Positions 37,001 to 49,000 of a stretch of DNA of 64,000 bases are shown here, in pieces; positions within the stretch are counted from its first letter, which is position 1; each line of letters opens with the position of its first letter. Position numbers and translations under genes: made by a program. Source of the stretch: Lineus longissimus (taxonomy: Eukaryota; Nemertea; Pilidiophora; Heteronemertea; Lineidae). The notes below the pieces were generated by a model. That model searched no databases. It worked only from the letters and a program-made list of their open reading frames with translations, and was not told the origin of the DNA. The stretch covers positions 5,888,001 through 5,952,000 of the forward strand of contig NC_088319.1 of the NCBI RefSeq assembly GCF_910592395.1, in the 5' to 3' direction.

Positions 37001-40000
37001 GCCCGGTTGGCGAGATAAAGTTACACGAAGTCGCCAATAGCCGGACACGTATCACCAAGAGCACACCTTGTGAGACTGTGATTTACCGTTATACCTACCC
37101 ACTATCCTGCTGCCACATATACTGCCCTAAACCTCTTCTTCCAGGCATTAATTGATTCTTGTTGTCAAGCATTTCAGCTCCTCCGCTCAGTTTTTTTTCG
37201 AATTCCGCCGCATGATTCTAACTAAAGGAGTCCAAGATGCTGTATTCCATGGGATTGAGGTCTATCTGGGGATATGGTTGGCCACTGATTCTTATCAATA
37301 AACTCTAGTGTATTCCTATGAAGATAATCCCAGGTTGCAGGTGATAGAGGTCGCTTGATCAATCCTGTTGAAATATGAAATCATGTCGGGGGTAAAGCCG
37401 GTGACTGTCAGTTACAACCCCACCTGCAGGCAACGTTTTGGGGCCATTTTGGACTTCGCTTTTTTACAAGTTTTCTTCTATTGGCTGTCTTAAAGAAATT
37501 TAACAAAGCTTTCTGCATCACAGTTTTGATTAAGCAGAGCATTACCAGGATCTGTACATTATATTGACCTAAGTCAACTACACCGTGTAAGAAAAGAAAT
37601 TGAGAGTTGTTAACCTCAAATTTCGGGGCGTTCATTTTTAACCCTTCCCCCCCCCCGATATTAATTTTGTCCTGAAGTGTGATATATCAAGACTTCCTGT
37701 ATATTATGCTGATTCTCAGATATACTGCTTTGGCGCAAAATTAAATATATACATTTATATATCTGCTAATCTGCTAGCAACTTGATTCCCGGTAATTCTG
37801 GGTTTTTGTTTTTTTCACTGCAGGGACAAGTTTCTAACTTACTAAATGTTATTTCATCTTGGTTTTACTTCGCTTGCACTTGGAATGGCAAATGTGAAAC
37901 GAAACGTCTTCACTCTTTCAGCCTCTTCGTGCAGATACACTTTACTGCTGGCGGTTTTGTGACTGTTATAAACCTAGATGACGATATGAAGAATGCGGAA
38001 TCTATTCGAAACTTCCAAACGGCAGCCTCAGTCTACCAAACCACCTTCAAATGGGATCTGGAGAAACCCTACAGCAAAAGCGATGACTTCCTTCGTTTGT
38101 CAATTGAAAAAGCTAAGTCGGTACGTTGTTATGGTTCGTATTGGTAGACAGTGGGCATAATCTATGAGTTTTCTGAAGCAACGATAACTCACCGATCTGA
38201 AAAATGTGTATTCTCACAGGTTGGGCCATGTTCGTGACAACAAGTTATCATTCCTTAAAACTCGTCACGATACTAGTCGACCATATGCGGTGTCTTTCGT
38301 GTGAACACTATCGTGTATGTCTTTCATAATCAGGTTATAATGAAGGACGGGTGAATATCATTTCCTTCTCTAATATTGCATGTTTGGATTTATTTCTTGG
38401 CTACACAGAACATCACGGCACAAAACATCACGGCTTCCTGGCTGGGCTGGCAGGATGATGACACCGACGTGCACGCCAATGTTACCGTTATCGTAAATCG
38501 TCTTGAAGCTCGTGGAGAGGGGCTACATGATCATTGTGGCGGGAAAAGAAAGTCTGTTCCTTTCGCTAATGGATCCACAGTGGTATGTTTGATGACACAC
38601 TTAACCTATGTACAATTGCGATACACGTACTGTCAGGACACTCATTTTCAACGGTTCCATAATATTCGTTTTCAGACATACTTCATACTAAATTATACTG
38701 TTGACCTCGATCCACTCAATAATTTTTGACACTTTCTGGTAATTTCATCAAAGCCCTGTAGAATGTCTCGTTTCTAATTTACCTGGATTCCAATGGGATG
38801 GATTTGCACCAAGTTTCACCAGTACTGCTGTCGTATAACGTACCAAAGCTTAATGTTTTATTTTCTTCGATATTCAGCCATTTAAAATAGGTTCAATCCA
38901 CTACGCTCTATATCGAGCCTATGTGCGGCCTCGAAAAAGGCCAGGAATATCAACCATTCGCAATGTAGCCATCTGCACAGGCGCCAGCTCTGTATAATGT
39001 ATTTACCATGTAACGCCCGTGCGTGGAGCTGTTTTTTATAGATGCGACAAAGTTGTTTACTTTCAGCCTGGCGAATAAACCGCCATCATTCGAGGTCAAT
39101 TCTCATCCCACTTGCAGTAGGGCGGCCCGCGTGAGACAAGACGTCCATTTATTTTTAAGCCTTTTAGCTGTTAATTTGTCAATGAACGCGCCAAAACGCG
39201 CCGGAAAACGTGTCTTTCTTTGGACAACACGTGCCGCGATGAATCAAAACGCGTACTTTTTCATTGTCTGCGCCATTTTGGTGCTACTAGTGCAAGTGCC
39301 CCTTTGGTTTGATAAGAGTTGATAGCTTAACTGGTTCTACTCTGTGCCAGCGTAAGCTCTGCTCACATTTTTCTCACCATGGATTGGACGTACACGTACA
39401 TGTACATGTATGTACATGTAGTCAGTCCCTAGAGCGCTGTCCGATTAGAATCAGTTGACTGCCCTTGGAACATGATCCGATGTGTGCTCGCATTTGTCCC
39501 CTCTTGCTCATGTTGCTATTTGCTTCATTTTCTTTTCGGCTCATTTGTAATTTTAATCTTATACTGTATTCTTAAAAGCTTTGATTTAGAATGGACCGCA
39601 GCTGCAGTGCATTTACACTCAGCGCTAACGAAGCCTCGTTTTGAATATAGGGATTATGGTTAGGCAACCATAACTGCGCGGGTTTGTGCAAAATATGGGT
39701 GGATCTCTCATTCAAATGACTACATCTGTCGCAACTTCAGGTATGCGCTGCATAAAGAGGAAAACACAATATTTTGGGTTGGCCAAAACCTCGGCTAGGC
39801 CTTGGCTCTGGTCATATTAGCTCCACCCTCAAGGTTTTGGTGAGACAATTCAACCACTACATCCAGTTTGGTACCAATTACTTAAGCCTACATTACGTCA
39901 GAGAGGTTCATCGCAGATGCCAAAATCTCCTTCCCCAGTCCAGTCCAAAACACTTGAGGACATTTAAATACCGAAAGAACGGCTGCAACGTTGGCATTCG

Positions 40001-43000
40001 ACACAGTTCCAACACTTTTGGGTTTCATAGTTCAACTTACTCCTAAACCTGTCCCGGCTTGGTCGTTTTGTCCCCTAGCCTCGTTCCACACACATATACG
40101 CCTAATAGAGAAGTAGATTGTACATTGTCATTTAGTTTTGGATTCCTCTCCACTTTCTATTATGTGTGCCATGTACTAGTAGGGCTACTCTCGTTAATGT
40201 GAACGTGGTTTCCGTTTTCATTTCAGGTACCAGCAGTGACAACACCTGGTGTATATTCTGTAATTCTAACCGTGTCTGACTATGCTAAACCTGGTAATCA
40301 GGAACAAGCTAGACGTTTTTTTACCTTCGATCCGGATTCAAAACTTGAAGTCAATGCCAACACGTTCGCTAAATTCAGCAGTGCTGCCAGCAACACGAGC
40401 CTTGATGATCAGTGGCAACATAACACGGACATGCCTGTGGTATATACCTTCAGCAAGGATCGATTCATCAATCATAACCATACAACAGGGAAGTACCTTG
40501 GTGCTATCAGCAAGTGTTCCTTAGTGAAAGACAAGTATGATGACAATGATGGATTGAGGAACACTTCTGCAATCCTGAACAACGAAGGTAAATGCTCTGT
40601 TCTCTTGAAGTAGCGAGAAATGATTGTTTATTCATCCGAAGAATGACTACCTCTGACAGTAATGACTGTCATACACAAGACATTATAACTGAAGGTCAAA
40701 CTAAATCGACTGTTTGGTCGTCTTTATGAGATGTCAATTTCTGACAAATTCCAAGTGTTAAGTCCTCTTTATGCAGCGGAAACCTGGGTCAGGTTGTTCA
40801 AAATCACAAAAGTCACGTTTTCCCTGAAGGTTACGTTAAGTATTCTCAAGGACGATATATCTTTCAATTAAACACACTAACATTTTTCATGTTAAGATTT
40901 AACGTCTCCGTTAAAGGTAACGTTGTTTTGAACAACTCAGCCCTGAAGTTGCGACAGTATGTAGCCATTTGAATGAGAGGTCCACTTATAGAGCAGTCGG
41001 CATGATTGTTCATAATGAGCAATCATGTTCGAGTAGATGAGGTGACTTCATGTAGCAATGTCATTTTTCAATGTCGCTTTATACCTTGAAAAGATCCATC
41101 CTGACAATAGCAGGCCATTTCACTCGATACATACTTACATGTATTCCCTTATGCGTAATGAGAATTCGTGTTGTAGGCCCTGTTTGCAAGTGGATGGAAG
41201 AGATCCACCGATTTTGAAATGATGTTTTACTGTTCTGTAAGGACTTCCATTTATTAAGTAGTAATGTCTAGTTAATATTTAGAAGATTCATGCACTTGAA
41301 ATAACAATATCGGTCTGCTCGTAGGGCATGTTTCAGGATGTCTTCTTTATAACACAGAAATGTATTTGTGTTTGACTTTGATTACTCTAGATTTAGTTTT
41401 TGGAATTATTTCGCGGGGTAACCCAATTGAAGATGTTTCAGGATTCTGATCGGAGTGATTCGAATGTAAAAACCAAAACAGCATACATTCACTTATGTTG
41501 AAGGTTGACGACATTCGGTATAACGACATACCGCGATAACACACTCTTGAAATTCATTAGTAAAAACAGCTACTGCCCATGTAATATATTGCACAAACTG
41601 AAATAAATAAAAACAGCAGTGAAACAAATCATTAACTAGAAAAGTGGTAAAAAATAACCAATGAGAAATGGCATTAGTTCGATGGTTAAAACGAGTTATT
41701 TTACAGTAAAGAATAGTCATTTTACTTGATAATCCATTTGAAGAGTGTAGGAGTCTTCAATGTATTGTAACCCATTACAACTTAGATTTTAACTAAACCA
41801 GCTGAAAGTTGCATACATTGATGAATTAGTTTTTTCTATTTTAGGCGTGGTTAAGATGGATATAGGATACATCAAATACCGAGATCCCGAAAGACCTAGC
41901 ACTTTAAACATCACGTTAAAACCCATTGATATCTTTTCGACAACCGCCACCTTCAACATTCCAAAGATGGAAGACGGAGACACTATCGAGTAAGTACATT
42001 ATTGGATCATACAAAATATGCGTCTTGTAATAAGCACGTATCATCACAGCTTTTTACGTGTTTTACTAGAGTGAGTGAGTATGAGATCCAATTCCGCTCA
42101 GGATTGTGAGTCTGTATCACGCTTGATCCCAAAGCAATCTACAATTCAACGAGATGCACAGCGACTGTATTAATCACTCAGTATTACCAACCCATCTTGA
42201 CCCTTCAAGTTTTGGACTCGACTCCTCGCGTCGTGCTGGAAACTTTTATTTGCACGATATTTTCTGCACGAGCTTTTGGCTTCAACCAGTCAGTTATTGT
42301 TATTCTATGTAATTCGATATCAATCATCGACTGTGAGCTCTGTCACAAATCATTGAAAAATAGAGCCGACCTAGAGATGAGAAAACATGTAGTTGATAAC
42401 AAGCCTATCGGCCTCAGGTTCACAATTGGATTCCACTGAAACTTGGGTACCGATAGCTTGTTATACTTTTGGCACATTGAAATTGCCATTTACCAGGTTC
42501 TGAATTAACCCATGAAAAAGCTCGAGGTCACATGACATACAAAATGGTGGACGAACCAAAAAATGTAAACAGCGAGATTTAAATATGAAAATTGTCAGCA
42601 AAACACCTTGAGGACTTTATCGTCTCTTTCAAAATATTGGATACATAATTTAAAACATGGGGATGACGAAGGTATAGTTGTCATTAAAAATAAAAGCAAT
42701 CTTACGGACCAAAACGCTACCGCAGTCGTTTCAATAATCAGTTTTCAGCCCTCGAGTCAAATGGTCCCGCCTTGAAAACTTGGAAGGCGGTCCGCACTTA
42801 CCAAAATCAATGACGAAAAACGCTATAAGAACACGTCGAAATTATCATCATAAATAAGGAATAAATTGCAATAAGCATTTAAAACGTGCACACATGAAAT
42901 TTAGCGAAAAACACCATGTTTATCAATCATGTGCTATTCTACAATGCAGCATTCTCAAAGGGAAACGTTCTAAATCATGACATGAATATACTCTTAACAA

Positions 43001-46000
43001 TGCGGACGTGTTTTCGTCATTCCCGCATAACTGTTCAATAGTCAACGTCCAACGACAATTCCACTCGACAAATAGTAATATTAATTCATATCAAATACCT
43101 TAAAAACCTTTTATTTGATTTTAAAAGCTTTTATCGAGTAAACGGACATCACCCAAAATATCCACGAAATAAATGGACAAATGACCACAAAAACAGCTTT
43201 TCTAAAAAAACTCGCGATGTATACCAAATAAATCTGACGGGAGACTAAACTGCATACAAATTTAGCTAGGATATAATAAAACCTGTAGTGATAGATTTCA
43301 AGGAGAAAATCGGCGAAGGATAATATAGAGGCAAAATGTGAACCGATTACAAGGTGTAGCATATCAAATCAGCATGTTCAGTTGGGACCAAATTCTCCAA
43401 TGGTCATGACGCGATGGACTGAGGAACTATGGTCATTCCCCGAAGAGCAGACCTGGTGTGAAACGCGAGCATGATGGATGATGTAAAAGAACAGCACATT
43501 TCCCCCAACATACATTCATTAAGCCAAGCGTGTTTTGAAAATATACCATGCTATAGAAAAGAACAGTTGATTATACATATACGTTGTCTTCTTGTAGAGT
43601 AATCCATAGGGTGACGGACTACATGGACAGGACCTTCAACGAGAGCAAAAAGTTGCGGATAGACTCTAGTCCTGCTGTGATCGCAGACATTGCATTGACG
43701 AGGAATGGCATAAAAAGTCTCGTAGTTCACAACTCAGTCCAGCTCCGCACCATGACGTATGTATTTCATAGGAAACACATTATACCAACTCTCATGACTA
43801 TTTCAAGAACCATACTTGATTCGAATGAATCCATATTTTAATTAGTCTTACAATTTTTGGCTCACAAGAATTCTAGCGTATTGAATGTAACCGTTAATAC
43901 GCAAGTTTTGGATCAACACGTATTTTCGTTTGGATATATTTTGCATCCTGTCTTCCAGGTTCGAATGGTTAGCCTTTGATTATGATACTGGTGTGAAACA
44001 GATCGAATGGACGATCTATGATAATCACACCGACCTCATGGGTGTCATTAACCACGGACATCAGAAAATCGGGCATCAGGGTAATTATGAGGTCAGTAAT
44101 TTACCAATTAATCCCTGAGAATAATTTCAAATGCAACAAGTCAAGCAAATACAATATGACTACTAATTTTGTAATGGGTGGTTGGCAAAAGTGCACGGTC
44201 GAGCGTTTCATCCTTAACTGTCACAATGTGAAACATCTTGTACCAAACAAAAAATAAAAGAACATCGTGAAATTTCGGGCAACATCTGAAATTCAATACA
44301 ATCGGTTTCGAAGGATACATGTATACAATGTAGATCATAATACGATGTCATATTTTTAGACGATGGAAAATTCGAGGAAATATGACCACATGGCGGGCAG
44401 AGCTTTCTGCCAGGTGCTGATCTAGATAGTGCAGAAATTGAGCTTAGATCTCATCTTTATATATAGCGGATACGACTCTTGAAATGGGCGGAACCACTTT
44501 AAATTTCTGACTTTGTCAGAATTCAGATAGTGGTTCCGTCTTCGCGATCGCTGTATGTAAGGCCAGTTACACAAGTTCAAGGAACACAAAATAAACGTGC
44601 AATTTGCAAATTCATAAAATAATGAACCCAACCCTAGATTACAAGTGACATTATTTTGTCGGATTATTTTTAAATGGTCGTCTTATACTTTCTATACGCT
44701 ACCATAAACACTCCAGACAGACTTGGTTGCTCTCTCATATTCTTATAAGAGGCCCAGGCGGAGTATCTCTACAATATGCTTGATCTTCTTGGTTTTTCAG
44801 TTTTATTTCAACGATAGTAAGACAGGTTATTTGTTATTCGTTATTCTTTACGATGCAATGAGGTCATGATAGCGTATCACGCCGCAGCGCAGTCCCTTGG
44901 CTTTGGCAATTCATCGATAAGGCCCATTAGAAAATAAACACACCAGGAAGCCTTCATTTTAGATACTAAGTCGGATGAAATATCCCCTTCTGAGTTAAGA
45001 AACCCATCAGGAAACCTTCCCACTAGACATTGTGCCAGCCACCCTCCGGGTGACATCATGTCCTGTTTTCCTTCTTCAAATTCTTCTACAGTGTTCGTTC
45101 CCGACCCACGTACCAACACGCATTAACACACACACGCACGCACGCACACACACGCACGCACGCACCCCCACACAAATCAGATCCAATATTCGTCAGTATT
45201 GTGTTTTAGAGTGGCCAACCTCCTTCTAAAGGCATACAGAGTTTATATCGGGCCTTCATGTAAGTTCGTTCACAAATTTGAAAATGGGTATTGTGTGTAC
45301 CTTATGACTACGTTCTGAAAGTTAGACAGCCCAAGTGAAAGCATGTTTACGTGGTAGGGTTCCGAAGATAAGGGTTCCATTATGCCCCCCTCCCCTCCTT
45401 GACGAAAAATGTTTACAATTTCCGAACTTCCATAGCGCAGTAGAAATGCACTTAATATATACATGCTAATCCTTATCGAGGAAGGTTGCTACAGCCTGCA
45501 TAAAGGGCATCTCACCACAATAATGCTTAATGTTGATGCATTATTTATGTTTCTAGGACCTTGCAGCCTGTAAGGAGAAGCACAGTACGGCCCCATACGG
45601 CGCAGATTGCTACTGCACGACAAACCACGGATGCTTCCACAGACATTTCCGAATGAATCCTCAAGTTTCTGATGGGAATGGACTTCATCCGCAAAGAAAG
45701 GAAGCACCACATGATGCCGATATCTACATTAACATAACAGTGATCAACTCGGCCAACTTGAAATCAACTCTCATCAAAAAGGTAGTCAGCACCAGTTCAC
45801 TTTCGATTAATTCAAGGAAGCTGTGTCTTTATAACCTCCTTGGTCATGTTGGTTCATCCAGTCGAGTCGGTCACAGTGTTATTGCTGCTCATTCAAACAC
45901 CCCAATTCCGGTGTAATGTTTTTGAGTGTTTCTGTTTTTGAGTGTTTCCCCTCATTGTTTGGGAACGCTCAAAAATAGATTGACAAGTTTTTCTGTGTAT

Positions 46001-49000
46001 CCCCCCTATTGAAAAGTCGTGGTCTCTCTAGCTGCCTATTGTTTGGAAACACTGACACATGGGGAACAACCACAGATGTTACACCGGTTTGCCGAGCTGG
46101 CCTGTCCTCGAATGGAAACACTTATTCAATAATGTCAGAAAGCTTATAAATAGGAAGTAATAATGTTCATGCTACCAGATGGACACAGTTTATTTTGGAA
46201 AATTAACCAATGAGTGCCCATTATATTATTTTAATCTTGTGTAGACAAGGCGGGCATTCTAAATCACCGAGCGGCCTACCATGGATAGTACCTGAAAAAA
46301 ATGTGTGCGTCACAAGAAAAACTGCCTAAATCTGCACTGAAATAGCCTGTGTCCGTCTGGTAACCTGGAGAACATGACATGCACTAAATTTTGAGGTACT
46401 AAATAAAACAATCGGGTTGCGCTGTGGTGCAAGTACAAAATCAGCTGAAGCACACTTTGTCGTGATCAACAGGACACACCGTCCCTGCATTTTGTTCTAT
46501 ATGTGATGCAAGTCATGCTTGACGAACACTACTACCAGATGAACACAGCATTATTTGATTTTAAGTCTCCAACAGCACATTTTTTCAAACATTGCTTTAG
46601 TTCTCGACAACCTGGGTAATCGGTTCGAACAGGGTGCTATTGGAAAGTTACGTTCTCTCAAGCAGTCTAATGCATTGAAACAGAAACGCTGACCAGCGTG
46701 TAACCATTCAAACGTTCAATGGCTGTGTTTATCTAGCCTGTCCGTCAACGTCGACATGACTGGCGTAAGTGATAAATGAATTAGTGGGGTGTGTTCAGTC
46801 GAAGTAATACCAATAAACTTATCTTGTGCTGAAAACAAGCCAGAGGGTGTAATGTGTAGGAGAGCACGGTTTGACACATACTATAATTAAGCCTCATTGT
46901 AATTTTTTTTATTTGATAAACTTTACTTTGTGTAACGAGATGAAAATTATAATAGTTAAGGTTGTTTTTGATGGCCTGTTTCGACAATTAATGTATATAT
47001 CATTCCAGATCACAGTTGATACGTCTCCTCCGAGATCAGGAATAATCCACGATGGCCTTCCAGGTGCAGGCAATCCTGAACTTGACTACAAAAATGATAG
47101 AAACCTTGCAGCATACTGGGATGGCTTCTTTGACCACGAGAGTGGAATTATCTACTACCAGTACTCCTGGGGAACTTCCTGCCTTAGGGCCGATAGATTT
47201 GGGGTCATCGATGGCAGGTCAAAGGTGGGTTGACTTGATTAATGTATACTGGCCAATAAAGCACCATATCCACACGGCAATATATAAATATTGCACGTCA
47301 AGCCATAGAATGGTCAAAATTATTTGTCACGTAAATAATTATTTCACTAGGTTTTACGATATTCATTTCATCATACCCAATACCTGTTTCAATTACAACA
47401 ATATAACATATGTGGTCAAAACGATTCCTGGACGTGTATGGCTGGCGAGAATGGCCAACATTCAGAATCTGGGGCGGACATAAATCTGAATTATTGCCGG
47501 GCATAAATCAGCTAATCAAAATACCTCGGATCTGCTGAATTTTGCCCCGCCATAAAGCTAAATTTTGAGCGTGGCTATTGGGCAAAAGCAGACAACCAAT
47601 CAGATAGCCGTGCATACTGGATGGAGGTGTCATTTATGGAGGACGGAAGTGCGATTTCGCGATTGATGGCATACCATAATACAAGGAAATACCCAGTGAT
47701 TGCTCTAATTATGGCCAGGCATAATTTATGCTATATGGCGAGGCATAATTCAGGACATCCGAAATATTGATTGGCTGATTTAAGGGTCAACATCATGTGG
47801 AATTATGCCGGGACATGATGTTGAATCATGCCTGGGCATAATTCAGATTTATGCCCGGGCATAATTCTGAATTTTGTCCACTCCCGTCAACCGTAGACAA
47901 GCACCAGAAAGCTGGTAGTATTCAAAACCGTTCAAGTAGACCGAAAATGCAGAACAAAACACGAGGTCGACCCGAGCGGTCATCATTATGTGAGCCAATG
48001 GCGGGACGTCATTCAGGGTCATGTGTTTTTTTTTCAATATTTCATTGCATTATTTTATAACTGTTTGACAAACTGAGTGTCTTGATTGTAAATGCAAACC
48101 CTGAAGAAGCTACAATAAAGCGAAACGTTGGTTTACATATGATGTTTGGTGTTTTCCCCATAATTATATATTACTGATTAACTGAGTGTGTCTCATATGC
48201 CAATATTGACGGGGACATCCAAAAACACGTTTCAGTATGACAAAGCAAATATTTGACGTCCATTCATAAAATATTGGAAATAATTTGTCAGTTAAAAACA
48301 TTATTTCCCGAGGCTTATACTGTAAACTCAAGAAAACAACACCACTTCATTAACAGCCGGTGTCGCCACCCCTGACTCATAGGGTGGCGAACAGAGCTGT
48401 TGAGAAGGCCGATCATTGGCTGGGGATAAGCCGTGGATATAAATGGAGTCGGGCAGCACTAAATTACACTACTGTACATTCACTTTACCTTGTGAATTCT
48501 GCTGCATGTAGTTTAAAATCATGACCTGTTGTCTGTGGACACATCTCAGGAGACTACATCGCATAATACCTGAGTTTCTTATTTTACCTACTTTTCAAGG
48601 TCACAGAGACGAAGCGTAAAACATTAGCGTTAATGGTTTCCGGAGCGTGCCTCCACAATCATTAAGGCTAGGCTTTTAATCTTTGGGTGGTTTGAAGGTC
48701 TATAATGGTATCAGTGTGCCTTTTTGCAGTTTTGATTTTTTTCGAACTACACTCGGGCCCAGCGGGCAAGTCATGTGAAAAAATGCTTTTTGGCTATACA
48801 TCTCATAAATGCTGCCAGCTAAAATCATGAGATTGTACTTATGAGATGTCATCACAAAATACCCGAGTTTTGCGTTCGACCTACTTTTCAAGGTCGGTGG
48901 GATCAAATAGTGTAAATTGACATTTATTGGCTTCGGGAGCATATCTCCATAACTTTTGATTCGTGAATTTTCATCTTACTTGGGAATGAAGATGTTATGT

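Noticed and set aside
48095-48140. Hammerhead ribozyme (CTGANGA...GAAA)
   Set aside because: The spacing of the core and the first pair of stem II do not fit, and the flanking aaacc/ggttt pairing joins the wrong strands. It is better explained as a familiar transposon-end motif.
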